DNA from: Sphingomonas tagetis
Lineage (GTDB): Bacteria > Pseudomonadota > Alphaproteobacteria > Sphingomonadales > Sphingomonadaceae
Length of the DNA stretch: 64,000 nucleotides
Reading direction: 5' to 3'
Assembly: GCF_024211275.1 (NCBI RefSeq)
Contig: NZ_JAMLDX010000008.1
Coordinates: forward strand, 124,001-188,000
Below, in pieces: positions 8,586-16,876 of the stretch. The notes beneath the pieces were generated by a model. The model did no database searches, had not been told where the DNA came from, and saw only the letters and a list, made by a program, of their open reading frames with translations. The translations under genes and the position numbers were made by a program. The stretch's first letter is position 1; every line of letters begins with the position of its first letter.

Positions 8586-9946
8586 CCCAATTTCTCGCGC
8601 AGCCACGCCAGGAATTGCGGGTCGGCGCCATAGGCGACGTTGATCCGCATCGCCGGCGCGGGATCGCGCGACGTGGAGAAATTGATGGCCGGCGCGATGA
8701 AGATGCCCGCGCGGGCGGCGTCATGCACCAGATCCGGATCGCCCATATGTTCGGGCAGGTCGATCCACAGATAGAAGCCGCCGCCGATCGGCCGGCGGAT
8801 GGTGAAGCCGAGTGCTTCGAGCGCCTCGACGCTTTCCGCCGTCGCCTTGCTCGCCCGCGCGCGCAGGCGGCGCAGGTGCTTGAGATAATGGCCGTTTTCT
8901 ACAAGCTGAAAGATCAGCCGCTCGTCATGCGCGGAGGTCGAGACCGCGGTGATCACCTTCAACTCGTTGAGCTCGCTCGCCAGCCCCGGCGCGGCGGCGG
9001 CGTATCCGACGCGAAAGCTGCCTGCGAGCGTTTTCGAGAAGGTGCCGAGATAGATCACGCGTTCGAGCTGGTCGAGCGCGGCCAGCCGCGGTGCGGTGTA
9101 GGGCAGGATATCGGCGAACGGGTCGTCCTCGATCACCAGCAGGTCGTGCTCGGCCGCGGTGCGCAGCACCGAATAGGCGGTGCCGAAGGTGATCGATCCG
9201 CCGGTCGGGTTGTGCGCGAGCGACTGGGTGAAGAACAATCGCGCGCCGCTCGTCCGCGCCTTCGCCTCGAGGTCGGCCACGTCCGGCCCGTCGTGCCGCC
9301 GCGCGACGCCGACCGCCTCGGCGCCGGCAAGCGAGAGCTTGGCGAGCAACGGATAATAGCCGGGATCGTCGACCAGCACGGCGTCGCCCGGCTTGACGTA
9401 GCGCCGGATGATCAGGTCCATCGCGTGGTTGGCGCCATGCGTCATCAGCAGCTGGTCGTCGCGGCAGGAAATGCCGCGTTCGGCCAGCGCGCCGCACAGC
9501 CGCGCGCGCAGGGGTGCATGCCCCCAGCTCGAATTATAGGCGTCGCCTTCCTGGAAGCGCTGATACGACAGATAGCGCCGCAGCTCGGAGGTCTCGAGCC
9601 ATTCGGTCGGCGGGCGTCCGTCGCCAGGCCGTACCGGCAGCCGCCGGTCGAGCTGTTCCGACAACAGCGACACGCGGTCGGTCGCGGCGGCCAGTGGCTG
9701 GGCGCGCGGCCCCGAGCTCGCCTCCGGCGTCCACACGACATAATAGCCCGATCCCGGCTTGGCCTGAAGCACACCCTGGCCGACCAGCCGCAGATACGCC
9801 TCGACCACGGTGTTCTTGCCGATGCCGAGCCGCTGCGCCTCGTCGCGGATCGACGGCAGGCGCTCGCCGGGCCGCAGCGTGCCCGCCTGGATCTGCATCA
9901 GGATGCTGTTGATGACGAAATCGATCTTCAATGGCGGCGAGGGCAT
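8582..9946 (-). CDS. MocR-type regulator: GntR winged helix fused to PLP aminotransferase fold
   Basis: A 454-aa protein. Residues about 5-70 form a GntR helix-turn-helix (LRPGERLPSIRDEAQRLGIG). Residues about 95-450 form a type I aminotransferase domain with the Schiff-base lysine in YLGTFSKTLAGSFRVGY. This two-domain design defines MocR/PdxR/TauR regulators, which sense PLP adducts. I chose the ATG at 9946 with GGGGGAA about 9 nt upstream; a TTG at 9955 is the longer alternative. Its last codons overlap the hydratase gene tail to tail. It is divergent from mvaA and flanked by the acyl-CoA genes, so it is the natural local regulator. Confidence 0.85.
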   Translation of the reverse strand: MPSPPLKIDFVINSILMQIQAGTLRPGERLPSIRDEAQRLGIGKNTVVEAYLRLVGQGVLQAKPGSGYYVVWTPEASSGPRAQPLAAATDRVSLLSEQLDRRLPVRPGDGRPPTEWLETSELRRYLSYQRFQEGDAYNSSWGHAPLRARLCGALAERGISCRDDQLLMTHGANHAMDLIIRRYVKPGDAVLVDDPGYYPLLAKLSLAGAEAVGVARRHDGPDVADLEAKARTSGARLFFTQSLAHNPTGGSITFGTAYSVLRTAAEHDLLVIEDDPFADILPYTAPRLAALDQLERVIYLGTFSKTLAGSFRVGYAAAAPGLASELNELKVITAVSTSAHDERLIFQLVENGHYLKHLRRLRARASKATAESVEALEALGFTIRRPIGGGFYLWIDLPEHMGDPDLVHDAARAGIFIAPAINFSTSRDPAPAMRINVAYGADPQFLAWLREKLG

Positions 9947-9991
9947 GGCCGGCAATTCCCCCTGTCCTCACGTCCCTATCACATCGTCCCG

Positions 9992-10000
9992 AATTGTACC
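9992..10000 (+). promoter_or_regulatory. Candidate operator copy 3 (AATTGTACC)
   Basis: The third copy of the word seen at 4716-4724 and 4806-4813, here in the 174-bp divergent region between the MocR-type gene and mvaA. Its placement in both control regions of the putative regulon is suggestive; binding is unproven. Confidence 0.3.
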
Positions 10001-10120
10001 TGCATCATGTCCGCTGTCGAGGCTATTCCTGGGCACGATCTTTGGGGGATCCGGACAACGGCGAGACCGGCGTGACGGAAGCAACTGAAGACGCCGAAGT
10101 TCAACAGCGAGAGTGACGTC

Positions 10121-11407
10121 GTGACCGAAGATGCGAGACCCCGGACGTCGAGGATTTCGGGCTTCCACAAATTGTCCGCGCAACAGCGCATCGACCGCGC
10201 CGCCGCCTTTGCCGGACTGGACGAGGCGCAACGCGCACAGCTCGCCGCACCGTCCAACATCGACGCCCATCTCGCCGATCATATGATCGAGAACATGGTC
10301 ACGACGATCGCGATTCCGGTGGGCATCGCCACCAACATGCGCGTCGACGGGCGCGACGTGCTGGTGCCGATGGCGACCGAGGAATCGTCGGTGATCGCCG
10401 CGGTCGGCAACTCGGCGCGGCAATGCTACGATTCCGGCGGCTTCACCACATCGATGTCGGGCACGCAGATGATCGCGCAGATTCAACTGCTCGACGTCGC
10501 CGACCCGCATCGCGGACGGCTCGTCATTCTCGAACAGCGCGCCGAGATCGAGCGCATCTGCAACGCCTGCGATGCGACGCTGGTCAAGTTCGGCGGCGGC
10601 TTTCGTGAGCTGGAAGTGCGCGTCCTCGACACGCCCGGCGGCGCGATGGTCATCACGCACATCATCGTCGATACGCGTGACGCGATGGGGGCGAACGCGG
10701 TCAACACCATGGCCGAGCGGCTCGCGCCCGAACTCGCACGCTGGACCGGCGGACGCGCGCTGTTGCGCATCCTCTCCAACCTCGCCGACCGCCGCGTGGT
10801 GCGCGCGCGCGCGACCTGGCCGTGCGCCGTGATCGGCGGCGAAGCGGTGCGTGACGCGATGATCGCCGCCTATCATTTCGCGGATCACGACCCCTACCGC
10901 GCGGCGACTCACAACAAGGGGATCATGAACGGCGTGTCCGCCGTCGTGCTGGCCACCGGCAACGACACGCGCGCGGTCGAAGCCGGCGCACACGCCTATG
11001 CCGCGCGCACTGGCCGCTACCGCAGCCTCTCGGCGTGGGAAGTCACCGCGCAGGGTGATCTGACCGGCACGATCGAGCTGCCGATGGCGGTCGGACTGGT
11101 CGGCGGCGCGGTCAAGATCCACCCGACCGCGCGCGCGCTGGTCGCGATCCTGCAGGTCAAGACTGCCGAAGAACTTGCGCGGATCATCGCGGCGGTGGGT
11201 CTCGCGCAGAATTTCGGGGCGATGAAGGCGCTCGCGACCGAGGGCATCCAGCGGGGGCATATGTCGCTGCACGCGCAGAATGTCGCCTTCGCCGCCGGTG
11301 CGGTGGGCGAGGAGGTCGGCGAGATCGCGCGGCGGCTGATCGATCGCCAGTCGATCAACGAGGAAGCGGCCGGCCTCGCGCTCGCCGAGCTGCGCGGCGG
11401 GCGATGA
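10121..11407 (+). CDS. mvaA: Hydroxymethylglutaryl-CoA reductase, degradative (class II)
   Basis: A 428-aa class II HMG-CoA reductase, the bacterial soluble form that in Pseudomonas mevalonii oxidises mevalonate to HMG-CoA with NAD+. It shows SRISGFHKLS at the start, VPMATEESSV with the catalytic Glu near 87, DAMGANAVN in the nucleotide site, THNKGIMNG with the catalytic Lys, GNDTRAVEAGAH with the Asp, and GHMSLHA with the C-terminal flap His. Translation appears to start at GTG 10121. It overlaps the HMG-CoA lyase gene by 4 bp (ATGA), the same gene pair as the mvaAB operon. The genes point to catabolism: no mevalonate kinase or other isoprenoid gene is adjacent. Confidence 0.92.
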   Translation: MTEDARPRTSRISGFHKLSAQQRIDRAAAFAGLDEAQRAQLAAPSNIDAHLADHMIENMVTTIAIPVGIATNMRVDGRDVLVPMATEESSVIAAVGNSARQCYDSGGFTTSMSGTQMIAQIQLLDVADPHRGRLVILEQRAEIERICNACDATLVKFGGGFRELEVRVLDTPGGAMVITHIIVDTRDAMGANAVNTMAERLAPELARWTGGRALLRILSNLADRRVVRARATWPCAVIGGEAVRDAMIAAYHFADHDPYRAATHNKGIMNGVSAVVLATGNDTRAVEAGAHAYAARTGRYRSLSAWEVTAQGDLTGTIELPMAVGLVGGAVKIHPTARALVAILQVKTAEELARIIAAVGLAQNFGAMKALATEGIQRGHMSLHAQNVAFAAGAVGEEVGEIARRLIDRQSINEEAAGLALAELRGGR

Positions 11408-12372
11408 CCTGTCCGCCGGAGGTCCGCATCGTCGAGGTCGGTCCGCGTGACGGGCTGCAGAACGAGCAATGGATCATCCCCGTCCGCCAGCGCATCGCGC
11501 TGATCGACGCGCTGTCCGCCAGCGGCCTTCAGACGATCGAGGCGGGCAGTTTCGTCTCGCCCAAACGCGTGCCGCAAATGGCGGGATCGGACGAGGTGTT
11601 GCGCGGCATCGCGCGCGCGCCGGGCGTCAGCTATCCGGTGCTGGTACCCAACGCGATCGGCATGGAACATGCGATCCGCGCCGGCGCCGACGAGGTCGCG
11701 CTGTTCCTGTCCGCCACCGAGAGCTTCAGCCAGCGCAACATCAACTGCTCGATCGCGCAGTCGCTGGAGCGTGCGGAAACGGTCATCGCGATGGCGCGGC
11801 GGCATTCGATCCTCGTGCGCGGCTATGTCTCCTGCGTCCTGGGCTGCCCCTATGAGGGCGCCGTCAAGCCATCCGCCGTCGCGGACCTCGCCGAACGGCT
11901 GGTGGCGATGGGCTGTTACGAGATCTCACTCGGCGACACGATCGGCGTCGGCACGCCGCGGCAGGCGCAAGCCATGGTGCAAACCGTTTCGCACGCCGTC
12001 CCGCTCCACCGCATCGCGATCCACTTTCACGACACCCACGGCCAGGCACTTTCGAACGTGCTCGCCTGTATCGACGAGGGCGTAGCGATCGTCGATGCCG
12101 CCGCGGGCGGTCTGGGCGGCTGTCCCTATGCGACCGGCGCGAGCGGCAATCTGGCCACCGAGGACTTGCTGTACATGCTCGACGGGCTCGGTGTCGCGAC
12201 GGGCGTCGACATGGAAGCGCTGTTGGACGCCGTGGCACTGGTCGAGAACCGGTTCGGGGTCGCCGCCCGGTCGAAGGTGTTCGCCGCACGACGCAGGCGG
12301 TCGGCAGCACGGTCAGAGGGGCAGGATCGATCGAGCGACAGTGACGCAACACCGCTCAGCCGCGCCGGCTGA
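11404..12372 (+). CDS. mvaB: Hydroxymethylglutaryl-CoA lyase
   Basis: A 322-aa TIM-barrel lyase splitting HMG-CoA into acetyl-CoA and acetoacetate. VEVGPRDGLQNE gives the N-terminal metal/catalytic Arg-Asp motif, HFHDTHGQALSN the metal-binding His, and GGLGGCPYATGASGN the signature with the catalytic Cys loop. The last 35 or so residues (arginine- and serine-rich) are unlike the usual C-terminus and may result from drift of the original stop. It is coupled to mvaA; its product acetoacetate could be handled by the CoA-transferase/thiolase operon 10 kb downstream. Confidence 0.92.
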   Translation: MTCPPEVRIVEVGPRDGLQNEQWIIPVRQRIALIDALSASGLQTIEAGSFVSPKRVPQMAGSDEVLRGIARAPGVSYPVLVPNAIGMEHAIRAGADEVALFLSATESFSQRNINCSIAQSLERAETVIAMARRHSILVRGYVSCVLGCPYEGAVKPSAVADLAERLVAMGCYEISLGDTIGVGTPRQAQAMVQTVSHAVPLHRIAIHFHDTHGQALSNVLACIDEGVAIVDAAAGGLGGCPYATGASGNLATEDLLYMLDGLGVATGVDMEALLDAVALVENRFGVAARSKVFAARRRRSAARSEGQDRSSDSDATPLSRAG

Positions 12373-12579
12373 ACGGCGGCCCGATCGATCGACTGAGCCA
12401 TATCGGACCTACAAGCGCACGGATTACGCGGCGGTGCTGCTATCCTTGTCGTGCGCAATGACCTTCAGCGCGGTTGAGGCACGGCGCCTGCTCGCAGCGG
12501 TCGCCGACCTCGTGCAACGCGCCGATATCGAGGCCGAACTCGCCGCACAGGCTGCGCCCGCCGCGACGCAGCCCGGCGG

Positions 12580-12839
12580 CTAGCCGGCCAGCGACGCGCT
12601 GCCGACGAAGACCAGCGCGAGGCTGACCGCGAGGAACGGCGCGAACGGGATCGCGGCCTTGAAATCGAGCTTGCGCCACGGCGCGCTCGCGAGCGTGAAG
12701 CCGAGCGCAAGCAGGCTGGCGAGGACAAACAGCAAAGTCGCGCCCACAAAGCCGACCCAGATGCTCGCAGCGGCAAGGAATTTGACGTCGCCGAGGCCGA
12801 GCGTGCCGTGCCGTTTGAGCAGCTTCATCACGCCGATAA
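12580..12839 (-). pseudogene. Prepilin peptidase (A24 family) C-terminal fragment
   Basis: About 83 residues from GTG/ATG at 12831 with the diagnostic GLGDVKFL (GxGD aspartyl motif) followed by two hydrophobic segments. This corresponds to the C-terminal third of a TadV/CpaA or PilD-type prepilin peptidase. The first Asp motif and the N-terminal membrane helices are missing. The frame stays open a few codons upstream of 12831 but runs straight into a FixJ-like fragment on the opposite strand. The gene therefore looks truncated by a deletion or rearrangement. A short functional product cannot be excluded. Confidence 0.7.
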
Positions 12840-13091
12840 ACGGTCGAGCAGGACGAAGCGCGGCTCGACGCCAGCCGGCGCGTTGCGGACCTGAGCAACC
12901 GCGAACAGCAAGTGTTGACCTGCCTCGCCGCGGGCAAATCGAACAAGATCATCGCGTTCGACCTGGGCCTCAGCATCCGCACGGTCGAGATGCACCGCGT
13001 GCGGATGATGCGGCGGCTGGCGGTGCGGACCCTGCCCGAAGCGCTGCGGCTGGTGCATCTGACCGGGCTACCGAATACGGCGCGCGCCTGA
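12840..13091 (+). pseudogene. FixJ/LuxR-type response regulator, C-terminal DNA-binding fragment
   Basis: An open frame of 83 codons directly after an in-frame TAA. It encodes a linker (EQDEARLDASRRVADLS) and a complete LuxR helix-turn-helix (NREQQVLTCLAAGKSNKIIA, then GLSIRTVEMHRVRMMRRLAV). The receiver domain is missing and no start codon precedes the conserved part, the first GTG being inside the HTH. I read it as the remnant of a FixJ-like regulator, cut at the same point as the prepilin peptidase fragment. Confidence 0.7.
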
Positions 13092-13107
13092 ACAGGCGTC
13101 AGGCGGA

Positions 13108-14112
13108 TCAGAAGCCCTCGACGAGTGCCGCGACGTTGCCGCCGAGATCGCCAACGGCATAGCCGCCCTCCATCACCACCAGCACGGGCAGCCCGGCACC
13201 GGCGATGGCACGGCCCATCGCAGTGAAGTCCCCGGTCTGCAGCGCGAAGCTCGAGATCGGATCGCCCACGAACGTATCGGCGCCGAACGAGAGTACCAGC
13301 AGCTTCGCGCCCCATCCGGTGATCGCCGCGAGCGCGCTATCGAGCGCGGCGCGATAGGCCGGCCAGTCGGTCCCGCGCGGCAGCGGCAGGTTGAGCGTCG
13401 ACCCTGCCCCCTCGCCTTCGCCGGTCTCGTCGGCATGACCCCAATAGAAGGGATAGTCGGTGCGCGGATCGGCGTGGATCGAGGCGAAGAAGATGTCGCC
13501 ATGCTCGTAGTAGATGTCCTGCGTGCCGTTGCCGTGATGATAGTCGACGTCGAGTACCGCCACCGGCCCCAGCCCCAGCGCCGCAGCCCGTTGCGCCGCG
13601 ATCGCAGCGTTGTTGAGGTAGCAATAGCCGCCCATGTAATCGCGCCCGGCATGATGCCCGGGCGGACGGCACAAAGCGAAGGCGTGGCGGTCGCCGCTTG
13701 CGACCGCATCGAGCCCGGTCAGCGCCGTCTGCGCCGCCCAATAGGCCGCATCCCAGGTGCCTTCGGCGATCGGCGTCGCCGCATCCATGCTGTACGCGCC
13801 GAGCTTTGCGTCGATCCGGCTGCAATCGAGCGGCCGCCGCCGCACCACGGGGAAGGTATAGCCGATCGCGTCGCCGCTGCGCCCCGCCGCGTGCCACTCG
13901 GCCCACGCGCCCTTCAGGAAATCGAGATAGGCCGAGTCATGCACCGCCGCGATCGGTGCCAGGCCGAAATCGCGCGCGGGCTCGCCGCCGCCGAGCGCCG
14001 CGACGATCTGCTCGGCGCGCGCCGGCGTCTCGGCATAGGGGACCCAGTCGCCATTGTGCAGCTCACGCACCGGCGCATGCGCGAGCTGACGCGGATCGAA
14101 GAAACGCCTCAC
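13108..14112 (-). CDS. Histone deacetylase-family protein (acetylpolyamine amidohydrolase-like)
   Basis: A 334-aa zinc amidohydrolase of the arginase/deacetylase fold. It has CRPPGHHAGRDYMGGYCYLNN (paired active-site His and conserved Cys/Tyr), VAVLDVDYHHGNGTQDIYY (zinc Asp/His), and LSFGADTFVGDP (second zinc Asp). This set is typical of bacterial acetylpolyamine and class II deacetylase-like enzymes. The GTG at 14112 overlaps the upstream esterase stop as GTGA and starts the conserved MRRFFDPRQ; a GTG at 14121 is an alternative. The pairing with a hydrolase suggests joint deacylation of a small molecule, but the substrate is unknown. Confidence 0.87.
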   Translation of the reverse strand: MRRFFDPRQLAHAPVRELHNGDWVPYAETPARAEQIVAALGGGEPARDFGLAPIAAVHDSAYLDFLKGAWAEWHAAGRSGDAIGYTFPVVRRRPLDCSRIDAKLGAYSMDAATPIAEGTWDAAYWAAQTALTGLDAVASGDRHAFALCRPPGHHAGRDYMGGYCYLNNAAIAAQRAAALGLGPVAVLDVDYHHGNGTQDIYYEHGDIFFASIHADPRTDYPFYWGHADETGEGEGAGSTLNLPLPRGTDWPAYRAALDSALAAITGWGAKLLVLSFGADTFVGDPISSFALQTGDFTAMGRAIAGAGLPVLVVMEGGYAVGDLGGNVAALVEGF

Positions 14113-15059
14113 GGCCCGCACCGCTCACGCAGCCAGCGCGCCTGATCATCGAGCGCGCGATCCGCCAGCGGCGCGATCGACACCGCCTCGAGGAAGCTGT
14201 GCGCCGCGCCCGCATAGGTCACTTCGGTCACCTCGCCGCCCGCCGCCGCCAGCTTGCGCGCGAAGGCGTGGTTGCATCCCGCGAGGATGTCGCATTCCGC
14301 CACCGCGAGGAAAGCTGGCGGCAGGTCGTGGAGACCGGCGCGCAGCGGCGCGACCAACGGATCGGTCAGCTGGGCCGCGTCGCTTACATAGTTCGCCCAG
14401 AATCCGTCCATCTCCTCGGGCGAGAGCGGATAGTCCGGCCCGCCATAGAGCGGATAGCTTTCCGTCGGATCGGCATCGAACGCGCCATAGTTGAGCAGCA
14501 TGCCCGCGAGCGGCGCCTGCCCCGCATCGCGGCGGCGCAGGCACGCGGCGACCGACAGGTTCGCGCCCGCCGAATCCCCACCGATCAGGATGCGCGCCGG
14601 ATCGATGCCGAGCGCGTCCGCCTGCCCCGGCAGCCAGTCGAGCACGCGAACGATCTCGTCCAGCGCGACCGGAAACTTACTCTCAGGCGACAGGCTGTAA
14701 TCGATGCCGAGCACCGCGATCCCAGCCCGCGCGGCATATTCGCGCATCAGCCGGTCGTGCGTGTCGATGCTGAACACGGTCCAGCCGCCGCCATGGATGT
14801 AGAGCATCACCGGCAGCACCGCATCGGCGACCGGACGGTGTAGCCGCAGCCGGATGCCGTCGAGCGTCAGCTCGCGTGTCTCCGCCATCGAAGGGCCGCC
14901 GCTGCGCCAGGATTCGCGCACGGCTTCGGCGATGCGGCGGCGGTCCGCCATGTCGGTGGGCTCACCCTGCTCGGCATAGCCGCGGTTGATCCGCTCGACG
15001 AACTCGCCGATCTCGGGGTCGAGCGCGCTCGCCGTCAGGCCGTCAATCCGATCTGCCAC
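14109..15059 (-). CDS. HSL-family alpha/beta-hydrolase (carboxylesterase)
   Basis: A 316-aa member of the hormone-sensitive lipase family. It has the oxyanion HGGGW motif in LYIHGGGWTVFSID, nucleophile elbow GGDSAGANL, a catalytic Asp in AECDILAG and His in AGAAHSFLEA. I chose the GTG at 15059 because it begins MADRIDGLTASALDPE and has GCGAGGGA just upstream; the frame can be extended further but without support. It is cytosolic by lack of a signal peptide. It is translationally coupled to the deacetylase-family gene. Confidence 0.85.
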   Translation of the reverse strand: MADRIDGLTASALDPEIGEFVERINRGYAEQGEPTDMADRRRIAEAVRESWRSGGPSMAETRELTLDGIRLRLHRPVADAVLPVMLYIHGGGWTVFSIDTHDRLMREYAARAGIAVLGIDYSLSPESKFPVALDEIVRVLDWLPGQADALGIDPARILIGGDSAGANLSVAACLRRRDAGQAPLAGMLLNYGAFDADPTESYPLYGGPDYPLSPEEMDGFWANYVSDAAQLTDPLVAPLRAGLHDLPPAFLAVAECDILAGCNHAFARKLAAAGGEVTEVTYAGAAHSFLEAVSIAPLADRALDDQARWLRERCGP

Positions 15060-15224
15060 ACATCCCTCGCCTTGCACCCGCCGCCACATAGCCCGCATCG
15101 CCGCCGCGAGGCCACCGCCAAGCTCGCGCCATCCGGCGGGGCCAACGGCTCACCGTTGCGCGAGCATATCGTTAACTTCGCTGTGGCATTTGCAAGCCAT
15201 GTGCGCAGGCAAGGTCCGTTCGAA

Positions 15225-16330
15225 ATGTCGCAGCGTCCGCCCCAGCTGAAGGACGTCATCTATATCGAGCTGGTGCGCAGCCTGTTCGCGCCGCTCTGCC
15301 CCCGCTGATCATGACTTTCGCCTTCGTGCTGACGGTCGTGCTGGTCGGCACGCGTTTCGTCGACACGTTCCTTATCGCCACCGGTGCGCTCGGCATCACG
15401 GCGAGCCTGGCCCGGCTCGGTACCGTCGCATGGTTCCGGCGCGAGGCGCTGGCGGATGCGCTCGCCCCCGCCCGCGCACGGCGAATCGAGCGCCGCTTCG
15501 CCACGACCTATCTCGCCTTCGCCGCCTGCCTCGGCCTGTTCGGCCCCTATGTCCTGCGCCTGCCCGACCCGGAGCTCCATATGCTCGTGGTCAGCCTGAT
15601 GGTCGGCTATTGCGCGGGCGCGGCGGCGGGCGTGGGCTTGCGGCCCGGCATCGCGATTCCCAGCATGGCGCTCGCCATCACCCCGACGATCCTCACCGCC
15701 GCGCTGTCGGGGAAACCCGTCTATGTCGGCATGAGCGTGATCCTCGCCGCGTTGCTGGCGGGCGGCAGCCACAGCGTCGGTGCGCGCAACCGCACCACCA
15801 CCGCCGAGATCGGCCAGCGCGTCACCTTCGGCTCGCTCGCCCGCCAGGACGGATTGACCGCGCTGCCCAACCGGCTCGCACTGCGCGAATGGTTCGAGGC
15901 ACATTTCTCGCTTGCCGATGGCGACTCGGCGATCGCGGTCCATTATCTCGATCTCGACCGGTTCAAGCCCGTCAACGACCGTCACGGCCACCCGGCGGGC
16001 GATGCCTTGCTGGCGGCGGTCGGCGCCCGGCTCTCACAGAGTCTTCGCGCCGGCGACATCGCCGCCCGGCTCGGCGGCGACGAATTCGCCGTGCTCCAGC
16101 TCGGGCTGCGGCACCCCGGCGAGGCCGAGCTGCTCGGCCAGCGGCTGGTCGCTGCGATCCGCCAGCCGTTCGCGATCAAGGGCGAGATGGTCGAGATTTC
16201 CGCATGTGTCGGCACCGCGATCACCGCCGACCGCACGCGCGACCTTGAGCAGTTGCTGATGGAGGCCGATCAGGCGCTCTACCGCGCCAAGCGGCGTGGC
16301 GACGGCGCGATCGAACATTACGCCGCCTGA
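15225..16330 (+). pseudogene. GGDEF diguanylate cyclase with an N-terminal frameshift
   Basis: Reading from ATG 15225 gives MSQRPPQLKDVIYIELVRSL and then a stop at 15306-15308. The next frame continues without a gap as PLIMTFAFVLTVV. One extra C in the C5 run at 15299-15303 would join the two into one protein of about 368 aa, as in related sphingomonad proteins. The downstream part (ATG 15311, 339 aa) has about five membrane helices and an intact GGDEF domain (LDLDRFKPVND, RLGGDEFAV) with an RxxD inhibitory site five residues before GGDEF. If translated from 15311 it could still make c-di-GMP, so loss of function is uncertain. Sequencing error is the alternative. Confidence 0.75.
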
Positions 16331-16332
16331 CT

Positions 16333-16599
16333 AGGGTCTGAACTCAATTAGAACGAGGATCGTGATCGCCCGTGGAAGGCCGCCGACAAGGAGCGCAGCG
16401 CAGTCGCGTAGCGGCGCTACGCGCAAGCAAGCGACGCTGCTCGGCGGCCTTCCACGGGCGACCGCGGGCGGCGGGCCGAATTTGGCGCCATGCGGCGTCG
16501 CGCGTCGGTCACGATCGAAACCCATCGCTCCCTCCTTGCTCCTAGCCTGGCGTCAAATTCGGCTCCGTCACGACCTCGTTCTAATTGAGTTCAGACCCT
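16333..16599. repeat. 267-bp nested-palindrome element (MITE-like)
   Basis: The ends are a perfect 26-bp inverted repeat (16333-16358 and 16574-16599; each begins AGGGTCTGAACTCAATT when read inward). Inside lies a second perfect 21-bp inverted repeat (16366-16386 / 16441-16461) enclosing an 8-bp hairpin (16405-16412 / 16416-16423). A third, of 16 bp with one mismatch, follows (16475-16490 / 16548-16563). There is no transposase frame. No clear target duplication is visible. The right end enters the Hpt gene and supplies its last nine codons. The structure fits a non-autonomous mobile or cruciform-forming repeat. Confidence 0.75.
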
Positions 16600-16876
16600 C
16601 GGGCAGCCTGTTCGCCTCATCGAGCAGCGTGGCGGCAAGCGCGCGCAGCTGAATCTCGTCCAGCCCGTTGTCGATTGCTTCCTCGACATCGCGCGCGGCA
16701 TCGCCCAGCGCGGCGAAGCCGAACATCCCCGCGCCACCGGCCAGCACATGGCAAGTCTCGCTAAGCTCGGCCCAGCTGCCGTCGCGGGTGCAGGCGGCAA
16801 TGGTCTCGCGATGACTGAGCGCCTGCGCGACGAACCGCTCGCGCAGCGCCGCCATCCGCGCCTGGAAATCAGACAC
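16568..16876 (-). CDS. Hpt-domain phosphotransfer protein with an element-derived C-terminus
   Basis: A 102-aa four-helix-bundle Hpt protein. ETCHVLAGGAGMFGF carries the phosphorylatable His near residue 43 in the H-x-L-x-G context of Hpt domains. The gene overlaps the receiver gene upstream by 8 bp. The final GLNSIRTRS and the stop are encoded by the right inverted end of the 267-bp palindromic element, so the native C-terminus has been replaced. The four-helix core is probably complete. It likely shuttles phosphate between the adjacent hybrid-less kinase system and a receiver. Confidence 0.8.
   Translation of the reverse strand: MSDFQARMAALRERFVAQALSHRETIAACTRDGSWAELSETCHVLAGGAGMFGFAALGDAARDVEEAIDNGLDEIQLRALAATLLDEANRLPEGLNSIRTRS

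Noticed and set aside
8081..10075. A 664-codon plus-strand frame across the hydratase and MocR-type genes
   Set aside because: It runs through two recognisable genes in another frame and on the other strand, and its product has no recognisable motif.
12459..12583. A 41-aa plus-strand frame (MTFSAVEARRLLAAVADLV onward) after mvaB
   Set aside because: No ribosome-binding site or homology recognised; it ends over the prepilin peptidase fragment. It could be noise near the rearranged junction.
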